This document shows, one piece after another, positions 25,750 to 35,232 of a stretch of 64,000 nucleotides of DNA. Numbering within the stretch: the first letter of the stretch is position 1; each line of letters opens with the position of its first letter. The DNA lies in NCBI RefSeq assembly GCF_003583405.1, contig NZ_QXEC01000014.1, positions 1 to 64,000 of the forward strand, in the 5' to 3' direction. The translations under genes and the position numbers were made by a program. The stretch is from Micromonospora radicis. GTDB taxonomy: Bacteria > Actinomycetota > Actinomycetes > Mycobacteriales > Micromonosporaceae. Below the pieces are notes generated by a model. That model was not told the DNA's origin. It did not search any database and was given only the letters and a program-made list of their open reading frames with translations.

Positions 25750-28572
25750 ATGACCGCTGAATCGTTCGCCGACCGTCACATCGGTCCCGGCCCCGACGAC
25801 GAACGTCGCATGTTGGAGACCGTCGGCTACGCCTCGATCGACGAGTTGATGGACGCGGCGATCCCCGAGGTGATCCGCTGGCACGGCCGGCTGGACCTGC
25901 CGGAGCCGGCCAGTGAGCACGACACCCTGGCGGAGCTGCGGGCCCTGGCCGGCCGTAACACCGTCGCCGTGTCCATGATCGGGTTGGGGTACCACGGTAC
26001 GCACACCCCGGCGGTGATCCGGCGTAACGTGCTGGAGAACCCGGCCTGGTACACCGCGTACACGCCGTACCAGCCGGAGATCAGCCAGGGTCGGCTGGAG
26101 GCGTTGCTGAACTTCCAGACGATGGTGTCGGACCTGACCGGGCTGGCCACCGCCAACGCGTCGATGCTCGACGAGGGCACCGCGGCGGCCGAGGCGATGA
26201 CCCTGGCCCGGCGGGCGTCGAAGAGCCGCAGCCGGGTGTACGTGGTCGACTCCGACGCCCTGCCGCAGACGATCGCGGTGATCGCCGGGCGGGCGGAGCC
26301 GCTGGGCATCGAGGTGCGGGTGGTGGACGTCGACCGGGACGCACTGCCGGCGGAGTTCTTCGGGCTGCACCTGCAGTACCCGGGCGCGTCGGGGGTGGTG
26401 CGTGACCACGCGCCGCTGGTCGAGGCGGCGCACGCGGCCGGGGCGTTGGTGACCGTCGCGGCGGACCTGCTGGCGTTGACGCTGCTGCGGGCGCCGGGGG
26501 AGATCGGCGCCGACATCGCCGCCGGCACCACCCAGCGGTTCGGCGTACCGATGGGCTTCGGTGGGCCGCACGCCGGCTACCTGGCGGTACGTGCGGGCCT
26601 GGAGCGGATGTTGCCGGGCCGGCTGGTCGGGGTATCCCGGGACGCGGCCGGCGCACCGGCGTACCGGTTGGCGTTGCAGACCCGGGAGCAGCACATCCGC
26701 CGGGAGAAGGCGACCAGCAACATCTGCACCGCGCAGGTGCTGCTGGCGGTGATGGCCAGCATGTACGCCGTCTACCACGGCCCGGACGGGCTGCGGCGGA
26801 TCGCCGAGCGGACCCACCGGAGGGCGGTGCGGCTGGCGGACAGCCTGCGCGGCGCCGGGGTGGACGTGCCCGACGTGCCGTTCTTCGACACGGTCACCGC
26901 GGTGGTGCCGGGCCGGGCGGCGGAGGTGGTGGCCGCGGCCGAGCAGCGTGGCGTGAACCTGCGGCTGGTGGACGCCGACCGGGTCGGGATCTCCTGCGAC
27001 GAGACCACCACCGAGGCGCACCTGGCGGCGGTGTGTGCCGCGTTCGGGGTGCCGCTCGCCGCCGGGGACGCCGAGCCGCGGCTGTTGGCGGCGTTGCGCC
27101 GCGGCAGTGACTTCCTCACCCACCCGGTGTTCCACGCTCACCGGTCGGAGACGGCGATGCTGCGTTACCTGCGGCGGTTGGCCGATCTGGACTACGCCCT
27201 GGACCGGGGCATGATTCCGTTGGGTTCGTGCACGATGAAGCTCAACGCCACCACCGAGATGGAGCCGGTGAGCTGGGCGGAGTTCGCCCATCTGCACCCG
27301 TTCGCGCCGGCCGGGCAGACCACCGGCTACCGGGAGATGATCTCTCAGTTGGAGGGCTGGCTGGCGGAGGTGACCGGCTACGATGCGGTCAGTGTGCAGC
27401 CCAACGCCGGTTCGCAGGGGGAGTTGGCGGGTCTGCTCGCGATCCGCGCCTACCACCGCAGCCGCGGCGAGACGCACCGGGACGTGTGTCTGATCCCGTC
27501 GTCGGCGCACGGCACCAACGCGGCCAGCGCGGTGATGGCCGGGATGCGGGTGGTGGTGGTCGGCTGCGACGCCGACGGCAACGTCGACCTGGTCGACCTT
27601 GACACGAAGATCGCGGCACACGCCGACGCCCTGGCGGCGATCATGGTGACGTACCCGTCGACGCACGGCGTGTACGAGACGGGCATCGCGTCGCTGTGCG
27701 CGAAGGTGCACGACGCCGGTGGTCAGGTGTACGTCGACGGGGCGAACCTCAACGCGCTGGTCGGGTTCGCCAAGCCGGGCCGGTTCGGGGCGGACGTGTC
27801 GCACCTGAACCTGCACAAGACGTTCTGCATCCCGCACGGTGGTGGTGGTCCGGGGGTGGGGCCGGTGGCGGTGCGGGCGCACCTGGCGCCGTTCCTGCCG
27901 GGTGACCCGGCGGGTGCGCCGGTGGACGGGCGGCCGGCGATCTCGGCGGCCCGGTACGGGTCGGCGGGGATCCTGCCGATCCCGTGGGCGTACCTGCGGA
28001 TGATGGGTGCCGACGGGCTGGCCCGGGCGACCGGGGTGGCGGTGTTGGCGGCCAACTACGTGGCGGCGCGCCTGCGGGGGCACTTCCCGGTGTTGTACGC
28101 GGGCAACAAGGGTCTGGTGGCCCACGAGTGCATCCTGGATCTGCGGCCGGTGACGAAGGCGACCGGGGTGAGCGTGGACGACGTGGCCAAGCGGTTGATC
28201 GACTACGGGTTCCACGCGCCGACGATGTCGTTCCCGGTGGCGGGGACGTTGATGGTGGAGCCGACCGAGAGTGAGGACCTGGCCGAGCTGGACCGGTTCT
28301 GCGACGCGCTGATCGCCATCCGGGCGGAGATCGACAAGGTGGGCTCGGGGGAGTGGCCGGCTGGGGACAATCCCCTGGCCAACGCGCCGCACACGGCGCA
28401 GATGCTCACCGGTGACCAGTGGCCGCACCCGTACCCGCGGTCGGTGGGCGGCTACCCGGCCGGGGTGGACCGGGTGGCGAAGTACTGGTCGCCGGTGCGG
28501 CGGGTCGACGGCGGCTACGGTGACCGCAACCTGGTCTGTTCGTGCCCGTCGCCGCAGGCGTACGAGGACTGA
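25750..28572 (+). CDS. gcvP: Glycine dehydrogenase (aminomethyl-transferring), P protein
   Basis: 940-residue PLP enzyme that decarboxylates glycine and loads the aminomethyl group onto GcvH. The opening [24 protein letters not shown] and the PLP-lysine segment [17 protein letters not shown] are diagnostic; two homologous halves are fused as in E. coli (957 aa). ATG 25750 follows GGAG at 25737-25740; GTG 25741 is an alternative. Controlled by the glycine riboswitch and followed by a strong terminator, so transcribed alone. Confidence 0.97.
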   Translation: MTAESFADRHIGPGPDDERRMLETVGYASIDELMDAAIPEVIRWHGRLDLPEPASEHDTLAELRALAGRNTVAVSMIGLGYHGTHTPAVIRRNVLENPAWYTAYTPYQPEISQGRLEALLNFQTMVSDLTGLATANASMLDEGTAAAEAMTLARRASKSRSRVYVVDSDALPQTIAVIAGRAEPLGIEVRVVDVDRDALPAEFFGLHLQYPGASGVVRDHAPLVEAAHAAGALVTVAADLLALTLLRAPGEIGADIAAGTTQRFGVPMGFGGPHAGYLAVRAGLERMLPGRLVGVSRDAAGAPAYRLALQTREQHIRREKATSNICTAQVLLAVMASMYAVYHGPDGLRRIAERTHRRAVRLADSLRGAGVDVPDVPFFDTVTAVVPGRAAEVVAAAEQRGVNLRLVDADRVGISCDETTTEAHLAAVCAAFGVPLAAGDAEPRLLAALRRGSDFLTHPVFHAHRSETAMLRYLRRLADLDYALDRGMIPLGSCTMKLNATTEMEPVSWAEFAHLHPFAPAGQTTGYREMISQLEGWLAEVTGYDAVSVQPNAGSQGELAGLLAIRAYHRSRGETHRDVCLIPSSAHGTNAASAVMAGMRVVVVGCDADGNVDLVDLDTKIAAHADALAAIMVTYPSTHGVYETGIASLCAKVHDAGGQVYVDGANLNALVGFAKPGRFGADVSHLNLHKTFCIPHGGGGPGVGPVAVRAHLAPFLPGDPAGAPVDGRPAISAARYGSAGILPIPWAYLRMMGADGLARATGVAVLAANYVAARLRGHFPVLYAGNKGLVAHECILDLRPVTKATGVSVDDVAKRLIDYGFHAPTMSFPVAGTLMVEPTESEDLAELDRFCDALIAIRAEIDKVGSGEWPAGDNPLANAPHTAQMLTGDQWPHPYPRSVGGYPAGVDRVAKYWSPVRRVDGGYGDRNLVCSCPSPQAYED

Positions 28573-28585
28573 GGTCGGGGCGTCT

Positions 28586-28614
28586 ACCGCAGGCGGCGGG
28601 ATGCCGCCTGCGGT
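28586..28614 (+). terminator. Intrinsic hairpin after gcvP
   Basis: Perfect 12-bp arms (28586-28597 and 28603-28614) with a GGGAT loop, 14 bp after the gcvP stop. No T-run follows. Confidence 0.75.
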
Positions 28615-28701
28615 GGCGCGTCGGGCCTGGGCGCCGCCGGTGACCGGCCGGGGGACTAGCCTGGGTCGACGCGGGAAAGGTCGTGACGGATCGTGGTCGT
28701 C

Positions 28702-28902
28702 TCAGGCGGCGAGAGCGTGTCGGGCGGGGCCGCGGTGCGGTGCGATGCTGCTGCCGTCGGGCAGCAGTTCGCCGGTGTCCTCGAAGACGATCACCCCGTT
28801 GCAGAGCAGGCTCCAGCCCTGCTCACGAAAGCAGGCGAGGACTTTGGCGGCTTCCCGGTCGGTGGCTTCGGCGGAGGGGCAGGTGGGTTGGTGCTGGCAC
28901 AT
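28702..28902 (-). CDS. DUF5999 family small protein
   Basis: 66 residues starting MCQHQPTCPSAEATDREAA and containing GWSLLCNGVIVFEDTGELLP, which I recognise as the DUF5999 family common in streptomycetes. The cysteines near the N-terminus (C2, C8) with H3 could bind metal. ATG 28902 is preferred over ATG 28935 because GGAG lies 6 nt upstream and family members begin with MCQH. Function unknown. Confidence 0.8.
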   Translation of the reverse strand: MCQHQPTCPSAEATDREAAKVLACFREQGWSLLCNGVIVFEDTGELLPDGSSIAPHRGPARHALAA

Positions 28903-29025
28903 CGGGTTCTCCGGACTGTGGGGGCACTGTGTCATGGTTCACATGACCAGTGACGCACAGTACCAAGCGGAAGCGCGCCGCATCGAGCAGATGTGCGCGT
29001 GGTGCGTGGGAAATCCGCTGAACGG

Positions 29026-30216
29026 ATGAGCCACATTCAACCAGACGTCGTGGAAGCGCTCCCACGGATGGTGGTCGATCCCCCCGCCGTACCCGCCGGC
29101 TGCCGGGGCCGCCTCGTCGAACGCGCCCGCTGGCAATGGCACCCCACCGACGGCGGCGACCCCGCCACACGTACCGAGGAGTTCCTCGCCGCCCACGGCC
29201 TACCCCTGCACGACCTCGCCCGCCCCGCACCCGCCCACGACCCGCACGGCGTCTGCGGCGCCGCCCTCTACCTCTCCGCCGCCGCCGGCGCCCTACTCGC
29301 CGGCGGCAACCCCGGCCCGGCCAACCCCGCCGACCTGCCCGAGGTCGCCGTCGTCGTCTACGCACACACCGACACCCCACCCGCCCCACCGGCGACCACC
29401 GGCTGGTGGCACGGACCGTGGACCGAGAGCTGGCAGCCCCACCAGCACGCCCACGCCGTCCACACCGCCCGCCAGGCCATCGGCCGCGGCGAGGTCTACC
29501 AGGTCAACGTCGTCGGCCACGCCAGCGCCCCCTACACCGGCGACCCACTACCCGCCCTGACCCGACTCGGCCGGCTACCCGGCGCCCGCTACGGCGGCGT
29601 GCTCACCGGCACCGGCTGGGCCATCGGCTGCGCCAGCCCCGAAACCCTTATCGAGGTCCACCACGGCACCCTCACCACCCGCCCGATCAAAGGCACCCGC
29701 CCCGCCACCACCGCCGGCCGCACCGACCTGCTCACCTCGGCCAAGGAACGCGCCGAACACATCATGATCGTCGACCTGGAACGCAACGACCTGGCCCGCA
29801 TCGCCGCCACCGGCAGCGTCCGCGTCGACGACCTGTTCGCCGTCCGCCGCTGGTGCGACCTGTGGCAGGCCGAATCCACCGTCCGCGCCACCGCCGCCCC
29901 CGGACTCGGCCTGGCCGACCTGCTACGCGCCGTCTGCCCCGGCGGCTCGGTCACCGGCGCCCCCAAACTCGCCGCCCTCGACCACATCGCCACCCTCGAA
30001 CCCGTCGGCCGCGGCGCCAGCATGGGCGCCCTCGGCTGGATCACCCCCGGCCACCTCGACCTCGGCCTCACCATCCGCACCGCCGCCGTCGACCGCCACC
30101 GCCTCCACGTCTGGGCCGGCGGCGGCATCACCTGGGACAGCGACCCCGACGCCGAAGTCGCCGAAGCCGCGGCCAAGACCGCACCGGTACGCGCCGCCCT
30201 CGCCCCCGACCGATAA
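29026..30216 (+). CDS. pabB: Aminodeoxychorismate synthase component I-like protein
   Basis: Chorismate-binding enzyme of p-aminobenzoate (folate) synthesis, about 396 residues. The C-terminal motifs PIKGTRP, HIMIVDLERNDLARIA and VCPGGSVTGAPKLAAL are those of PabB/TrpE enzymes. The glutamine amidotransferase PabA is not next to it. The start is uncertain: ATG 29026 and ATG 29068 both lack a clear ribosome binding site. Codons end in C far more than in the preceding gcvP. folD lies 3 kb away, also in folate metabolism. Confidence 0.87.
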   Translation: MSHIQPDVVEALPRMVVDPPAVPAGCRGRLVERARWQWHPTDGGDPATRTEEFLAAHGLPLHDLARPAPAHDPHGVCGAALYLSAAAGALLAGGNPGPANPADLPEVAVVVYAHTDTPPAPPATTGWWHGPWTESWQPHQHAHAVHTARQAIGRGEVYQVNVVGHASAPYTGDPLPALTRLGRLPGARYGGVLTGTGWAIGCASPETLIEVHHGTLTTRPIKGTRPATTAGRTDLLTSAKERAEHIMIVDLERNDLARIAATGSVRVDDLFAVRRWCDLWQAESTVRATAAPGLGLADLLRAVCPGGSVTGAPKLAALDHIATLEPVGRGASMGALGWITPGHLDLGLTIRTAAVDRHRLHVWAGGGITWDSDPDAEVAEAAAKTAPVRAALAPDR

Positions 30217-30226
30217 CCTTGCCGAC

Positions 30227-30733
30227 ATGACCATGCGTGACATCCGCATCATCGGCGACCCCGTGCTCCGCACCCCCAGCGAGCCCATCACCACCTTCGA
30301 CGCCGAACTGCGCGCCCTGGTCACCGACCTGATGGACACCCTGCTCGGCAAACCCGGCCGCGCCGGCGTCGCCGCACCCCAGATCGGCGTCAACGCCCAG
30401 GTGTTCGTCTACGACGCCGACGGCCACCGCGGCCACATGATCAACCCCACCCTGGAACTCTCCACCGAACTCCAGGACGACGACGAGGGCTGCCTGTCCA
30501 TCCCCGGCCTCTACTTCCCGACCCCCCGCGCCCTGCACGCCACCGCCCGCGGCTTCGACCAACACGGCGAACCACTCACCATCGCCGGCAGCGGATTCCT
30601 CGCCCGCGCCCTGCAACACGAGACCGACCACCTGCACGGCCGCCTCTACGTCGACACCCTGCGCGGCGAAACCCGCCGCCGCGCCCTACGAGAGATCCGC
30701 GCCGGCCGCTTCGAATCGCCCCGCCGCGCCTGA
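30227..30733 (+). CDS. def: Peptide deformylase
   Basis: 168-residue metalloenzyme removing the N-formyl group from nascent proteins. All three motifs are intact: GVAAPQIG, EGCLSIPG (metal cysteine) and QHETDHLHG (metal histidines). A TAACCT box at 30214-30219, overlapping the pabB stop, lies 7 nt before ATG 30227 with no ribosome binding site, so leaderless transcription is possible besides read-through from pabB. The 3' end overlaps the facing GNAT pseudogene by 48 bp. Confidence 0.95.
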   Translation: MTMRDIRIIGDPVLRTPSEPITTFDAELRALVTDLMDTLLGKPGRAGVAAPQIGVNAQVFVYDADGHRGHMINPTLELSTELQDDDEGCLSIPGLYFPTPRALHATARGFDQHGEPLTIAGSGFLARALQHETDHLHGRLYVDTLRGETRRRALREIRAGRFESPRRA

Positions 30734-31284
30734 ACCCACCCACCCGGCCCGGGTGATCTCGTACTCCACCTCACCCTGCTCCGCACCCGGCAGCGGATCC
30801 GGCCACGACTGGTGGAACGTGCGCACATACCGCATCCCCACCGCCGCCATCGTCGCCCGCGACGCCACGTTCACCGCCATCGTCTCCGCGAACACCCGCC
30901 GCAGACCCAACTCGGCGAAGCCGTACCGGAGCAACTCCCGGGGCCCTCACTGGCCAGCCCCCGACGCCACCACCGCGGCGACAACCGGTAACCCAACTCC
31001 GCCTGCCCGGCCACCGGCCCCTGATCAGGACGCTGCGGCGGCTCCAACAACCACCACCCGACGAACTCACCACCGACCAGACCGGCCCAGAACCCCAACC
31101 CCGGCGCCTGCCGCGCCACCGCCAACCGACGCCGATGCATCCGACGCACCTGCTCGGCCGAACGCACCGGCCCCAGAAAACGCATCACCTCCGCATCGGC
31201 GTCCAACTCGATCTCACCCGCCAGATGCTCATCGGCCAACGGCACCAACCGGACCCGCTCCGTCCGCAACACCACCTGCGACAT
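30686..31284 (-). pseudogene. GNAT N-acetyltransferase (RimJ/RimL-like), single frameshift
   Basis: The 5' part encodes MSQVVLRTERVRLVPLADEH ... LGYRLSPRWWRRGLASEG, then the match continues in another frame as ELLRYGFAELGLRRVFAETM ... MRYVRTF. The switch lies in the GC run at about 30937-30946; one missing base would restore GLASEGARELLRYGF, the usual acetyl-CoA-binding helix region. Either a young pseudogene or a sequencing error in a GC-rich run; nothing else is damaged. Confidence 0.8.
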
Positions 31285-31388
31285 GCGCGCATTCTGCCGA
31301 CCAACGGCCCACCACCGCGACCGGAAACCCCCCCCACCACCCGACACCGGCGGCCCACAGCCCGCCCCACCGACCCGGCGCGGCCCGC

Positions 31389-32177
31389 TCAACGAGCCAA
31401 CCACTGGTCGTAACCCAACCTCGCCACCAACGCCAACACCACCACCAACAACACCACCCGCACGAACCCGGCACCCCGACGCAACGCCATCCGCGCCCCC
31501 ACCATCGCCCCCACGATGTTGCACACCGCCATCGCCGCACCCAACACCCACCACACGTGCCCGAACACCGCGAACACCACCAACGCCCCCGCGTTGGTGC
31601 CCGCGTTCACCACCTTCGCCATCGCCGAACCGTGCACGAAGTCCGCACCCACCAACGCGGTGAACGCCACCACCAGGAACGTGCCGGTACCCGGCCCGAT
31701 CAGCCCGTCGTACAGCGCCACACCCACCCCGGCCACCAGCACCGCCACCACGACCCGGACCCGGGTACGCCGCCGCGGCACCGCCGACACCCCCAACCGC
31801 GGCCGCAGCACCACGAACAACGCCACCGACAACAACACCACCAACACCACCGGCCGGTACGCCGACGGCGGCACCGCACCCGCCAACGCCGCACCCAACC
31901 CCGCGAACACCACCGCCAGGGCACCCGCCGGCCCCGCCACCGCCCAGTCGATCCGGGTACGACGCGCATACGTCACCGCCGCCACCGACGTCCCCGCGAT
32001 CGCCGTCAACTTGTTCGTCCCCAACGCCGTCGCCGGCGGCATCCCCGGCACCGCCACCAACAACACCGGCAACAGCAACAACCCGCCACCACCCACCACG
32101 GCATCCACCCACCCCGCCAGGGCCGCAGCGGTCAACAACAACACGACAGTCGACGGATCCAACTCCACGCGCCGCAT
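31389..32177 (-). CDS. TSUP (TauE/SafE) family membrane transporter
   Basis: 262 residues with about eight hydrophobic segments. The signature AGWVDAVVGGGGLLLLPVLL and ATALGTNKLTAIAGTSVAA near the N-terminus, and GLIGPGTGTFLVVAFTAL in the second half, fit the sulfite exporter/sulfur-compound family. The substrate cannot be predicted. ATG 32177 is chosen from the first hydrophobic segment; the longer frame upstream is Gly/Arg-rich. Confidence 0.85.
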   Translation of the reverse strand: MRRVELDPSTVVLLLTAAALAGWVDAVVGGGGLLLLPVLLVAVPGMPPATALGTNKLTAIAGTSVAAVTYARRTRIDWAVAGPAGALAVVFAGLGAALAGAVPPSAYRPVVLVVLLSVALFVVLRPRLGVSAVPRRRTRVRVVVAVLVAGVGVALYDGLIGPGTGTFLVVAFTALVGADFVHGSAMAKVVNAGTNAGALVVFAVFGHVWWVLGAAMAVCNIVGAMVGARMALRRGAGFVRVVLLVVVLALVARLGYDQWLAR

Positions 32178-32221
32178 TCTGCCCACCCCGCCGCCCCCGA
32201 CACGGCCCGAAGTGGCACGCC

Positions 32222-32308
32222 TCACCGACCCCGCAGCCGCCGCACCCAGATCCCCACCCCGCCGACCGCTACGAACAACAACATCGAACAGAACAGACCC
32301 TTCACCAT
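32222..32308 (-). CDS. Possible 28-residue single-helix membrane peptide
   Basis: The short frame encodes MVKGLFCSMLLFVAVGGVGI followed by WVRRLRGR: one membrane helix with a basic C-terminal end. It sits between the TSUP gene and the EEP gene, upstream of and on the same strand as TSUP. Composition looks protein-like, but the length allows chance. Confidence 0.35.
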   Translation of the reverse strand: MVKGLFCSMLLFVAVGGVGIWVRRLRGR

Positions 32309-32333
32309 GGCCGAAACTGTGCCACCACATCGA

Positions 32334-32345
32334 TAAAGTGGCAGC
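32334..32345 (+). promoter_or_regulatory. Leaderless -10 box of the EEP gene
   Basis: TAAAGT (32334-32339) ends 6 nt before GTG 32346. No ribosome binding site fits, so the transcript probably starts at the GTG. Confidence 0.55.
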
Positions 32346-33128
32346 GTGCGCCTGGCCACGTTCAACCTGCTGCACGGACGGTCACTGACCGACGGCCTGG
32401 TCGACCCGGACCGCCTCGCCGCCGCCGTCACCGCGCTCGACGCCGACGTGCTCGCCCTGCAGGAGGTCGACCACGACCAGTCCCGCAGCGGCAACCACGA
32501 CCTCACCGCCATCGCCGCCCACGCCCTCGACGCCCCCGAACACCGCTTCGCCGCCGCCGTCGTCGGCACCCCCGGCGAAGCGTTCCGCCCCCTCACCCAC
32601 GACGACGACGGCCACGGCGAACCCCGCTACGGCGTCGGACTGATCTCCCGCCACCCCGTCACCACCTGGCAGGTCACCCGACTCCGCCCCGCACCCGTAC
32701 GCTCCCCGGTCTACGCACCCGGCCCCGGCGGCGGACTCATCCTGCTGCGCGACGAACCCCGCGTCGTCCTCGCCGCCGTCCTGGACACCCCCCACGGCCC
32801 ACTCACCGTCGCCGCCACCCACCTGTCCTTCGTCCCCGGCTGGAACATCCACCAACTCCGCCAGGTCGTCCGCGCCCTACGCGCCCTACCCGCCCCACGG
32901 ATCCTGCTCGGCGACCTCAACCTGCCCGCCTGGGCCGCTCGACTCGCCTCCGGTTGGCGACCCCTGGGCCGCCGCCCCACCTACCCTGCCGGCCAACCCC
33001 GCGTCCAACTCGACCACGCCCTCGCCGACCGACACGCCTTCGACCAGCTACCGCCGGTCACCGCCGTAACCACCCCCCGCTCCACCATCTCCGACCACCG
33101 CCCCCTGCTGGTCGACCTCGGCCCGTGA
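32346..33128 (+). CDS. Endonuclease/exonuclease/phosphatase (EEP) family protein
   Basis: 260 residues. Landmarks: TFNLLHGRSL (Asn), LALQEVDHDQS (Glu metal ligand), LLGDLNLPAW (Asp, Asn) and TISDHRPLLVDL (Asp-His). Could cleave phosphodiesters in nucleic acids or lipids. Starts at a leaderless GTG. The last 81 bp overlap the 3' end of folD on the other strand. Confidence 0.88.
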   Translation: MRLATFNLLHGRSLTDGLVDPDRLAAAVTALDADVLALQEVDHDQSRSGNHDLTAIAAHALDAPEHRFAAAVVGTPGEAFRPLTHDDDGHGEPRYGVGLISRHPVTTWQVTRLRPAPVRSPVYAPGPGGGLILLRDEPRVVLAAVLDTPHGPLTVAATHLSFVPGWNIHQLRQVVRALRALPAPRILLGDLNLPAWAARLASGWRPLGRRPTYPAGQPRVQLDHALADRHAFDQLPPVTAVTTPRSTISDHRPLLVDLGP

Positions 33129-33989
33129 CCGCCCGACAGCCGCCCGCAACGCGTTGCGGAACAACATCGCCACCGTCACCGGGCCCACCCCACCCACCCG
33201 CGGTGTGATCGCCCCCGCCACCCGGTCGCACGACGGATCCACATCCGGCAACAACCGCCGCCCCGCGTACCGCACCCCACCACCGACCACCACCGCACCC
33301 GGCCGCACATGCTCCGGCCGCACGATCCCCGGCACCCCCGCCGCCGCCACCAGGATCTCCGCCCGCCGGGTGTACCGCGGCCAGTCCGCCACCCCCGTGT
33401 GCACCACCGTCACCGCCGCGTTCGCCGTCGACCGCTTCTGCGCCAACAACATCGCCAACGGGCGCCCCAACGTCGCACCCCGACCCAGAATCACCACCTC
33501 ACGCCCGGCCACCGGCACCCCGTGGAACGCCAACAACGCCTCGATCGCCGCCGGCGTACACGGCAGGGGACCGGGCAACCCCAACGCCAACCGCCCCATG
33601 TTCACCGGATGCATCCCGTCGACATCGGCATCCGGATCCAGCACCTGCAACGCCCGGTCGTAGTCCAACCCCGCCGGAATCGGATACTGCAACAACACCC
33701 CGTGCACCCCCGCGTCGGCGTTGAAGTCCGCCAACACCGCGTGCACATCGGCCTGTGACGCCGACGCCGGCAACCGCACGTGCGGAGCGGCGAACCCCAG
33801 CTCCGTCGCCTGCCGCTGCTTGATCCGGATGTAACCCACGCTGGCCTCGTCGTCACCCACCAGCACCGTCGCCAACGCCGGCACCACCCCGGCCGCCCGC
33901 AACCCCGCCACACCCCGCGCCACCTCGGCCAGGATCTGCTCCGCCACCGGCCCACCCGGCAACAACCGGGCCGTCGTCATCGTCGACAT
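33048..33989 (-). CDS. folD: Methylenetetrahydrofolate dehydrogenase/cyclohydrolase
   Basis: 313 residues, somewhat long. Catalytic lysine in YIRIKQRQATELGF, QYPIPAGLDYDRALQVLDPDADVDGMHP, PCTPAAIEALL, nucleotide-binding VVILGRGATLGRPLA and GGVGPVTVAMLFRNAL. The last motif sequences differ from textbook FolD (GRSxxVGxP), suggesting a divergent or second FolD. About 30 Gly-rich residues extend the C-terminus across the EEP gene end; these look non-native. Confidence 0.85.
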   Translation of the reverse strand: MSTMTTARLLPGGPVAEQILAEVARGVAGLRAAGVVPALATVLVGDDEASVGYIRIKQRQATELGFAAPHVRLPASASQADVHAVLADFNADAGVHGVLLQYPIPAGLDYDRALQVLDPDADVDGMHPVNMGRLALGLPGPLPCTPAAIEALLAFHGVPVAGREVVILGRGATLGRPLAMLLAQKRSTANAAVTVVHTGVADWPRYTRRAEILVAAAGVPGIVRPEHVRPGAVVVGGGVRYAGRRLLPDVDPSCDRVAGAITPRVGGVGPVTVAMLFRNALRAAVGRSRAEVDQQGAVVGDGGAGGGYGGDRR

Positions 33990-34115
33990 GACACACCTCG
34001 CCCGCGGAGGCCCAGGCGGACGACCCCCACGACGAGAGCTCCCCGATGGTCGATCCCATCCCCGGTGCCGCCAGTCGCGTCACCACCAGCCTGCCACACC
34101 CGGCGACCATCCCGC

Positions 34116-35177
34116 TCAGCCCGGCGGACCGAACGCCAACGCCCACCGCAACGCCACGTCCCGCACCCCGGTGAACCGCCGCACCTGCGCCAACCGGCCC
34201 GCCCGCACCGCCATCGCCGCCATCCGCTGCGTCGGCCCCCGCCGCAACCCGTCGTACCGCGCCAACGCCGAGGCCACATCCGACTCCCCGGCCAACGCCT
34301 GCGCCAACACCACCGCGTCGATCAACGCCTGACAGGCACCCTGCCCCAGATCCGGGGTCATCGCATGCGCGGCGTCACCCACCAACACCGAACGCCCCCG
34401 CACGTACGACGGCAACGCCGGCAGGTACCGCACCTCGTGCCGCAACAACCCACCCGCCTCGACCCCCGCCAGCACCGCCGGCAGCGGATCGTGCCAGTCA
34501 CCGAACCACCGGCGCAAAGCCGCCAGATCACCCTCCGGCGGCCGGTACCCCGACGGCGTGGTCACCGCCGCGTACCAGTTCGTCACCCCCGCCGCCTGCG
34601 GCGTCACCCCGAACTTGCGACCCCGCCCCCAGGTCTCACCACCGGCCGGCACCTCCACCGCCACCGTGCCCCGCCACGCCGTCATCCCCGAGTACCGCAA
34701 CGGATGACGAGCGCCGAACATCGCCGCCCGGGTCGCGCTGCCGATCCCGTCGGCACCCACCACCACGTCGTACCCGTCAGCCAGCGCCGCCACGTCGCGC
34801 ACCGGCGAGGAGAACCGCACCGTTCCCGCCGCAAGCGCCTGTGCCAACAACCCCAGCAACGCCGGCCGCGACAGCAGCAACACCCCCTCGCCGTGCCGCC
34901 GACGGATCCGACCCACGTCCAACGTGGCGATCACCGAACCATCGGGGCGACGCATCGCGCCGTCCGGCTGCGCCCGCCCCCGTTCCCGCGCCACCGCACC
35001 GACCCCGAGCTGGTCCAGCGCCCGCAACGCCGACGGCCAGATGCCCAACCCGGTGCCAGCCTCGGGCAACCCCGCGGCCCGCTCGAACACCGTCACCGTC
35101 CACCCGGCCCGCAGCAACCCGATCGCCACCGCCAACCCACCGACGCCGCCCCCGATGACGGCCGCTGAACCTCGCAT
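34116..35177 (-). CDS. FAD-dependent monooxygenase (PHBH fold)
   Basis: 353 residues. FAD-binding motifs in order: VIGGGVGGLAVAIGLLRAG, the DG motif VVVGADGIGSATR and the GD motif VLVGDAAHAMTPDLGQGA. Class A flavin monooxygenases hydroxylate aromatics or inactivate drugs. ATG 35177 is divergent from the TetR gene across 55 bp carrying a double operator, so it is very likely the TetR target. Substrate unknown. Confidence 0.9.
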   Translation of the reverse strand: MRGSAAVIGGGVGGLAVAIGLLRAGWTVTVFERAAGLPEAGTGLGIWPSALRALDQLGVGAVARERGRAQPDGAMRRPDGSVIATLDVGRIRRRHGEGVLLLSRPALLGLLAQALAAGTVRFSSPVRDVAALADGYDVVVGADGIGSATRAAMFGARHPLRYSGMTAWRGTVAVEVPAGGETWGRGRKFGVTPQAAGVTNWYAAVTTPSGYRPPEGDLAALRRWFGDWHDPLPAVLAGVEAGGLLRHEVRYLPALPSYVRGRSVLVGDAAHAMTPDLGQGACQALIDAVVLAQALAGESDVASALARYDGLRRGPTQRMAAMAVRAGRLAQVRRFTGVRDVALRWALAFGPPG

Positions 35178-35188
35178 CACCCGACCGT

Positions 35189-35223
35189 ACTACAGGCGTA
35201 GTCGACAGCACTACTGCTGTAGT
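35189..35223. promoter_or_regulatory. Tandem TetR operators between FAD monooxygenase and tetR
   Basis: Two copies of the 14-bp palindrome ACTAC-N4-GTAGT at 35189-35202 (N4 AGGC) and 35210-35223 (N4 TGCT), 21 bp apart, about two helical turns. The second box runs into the tetR -10 TAGTCT (35220-35225), so binding would block tetR and, on the other side, the monooxygenase promoter. Confidence 0.75.
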
Positions 35224-35232
35224 CTGCCAGTC

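Noticed and set aside
24199..28428. 1409-codon antisense frame over sirtuin and gcvP
   Set aside because: Low-complexity Arg/His/Pro composition; the + strand genes are unmistakable.
28683..28953. Plus-strand frames opposite the DUF5999 gene
   Set aside because: The minus-strand product is a recognisable family with a good ribosome binding site.
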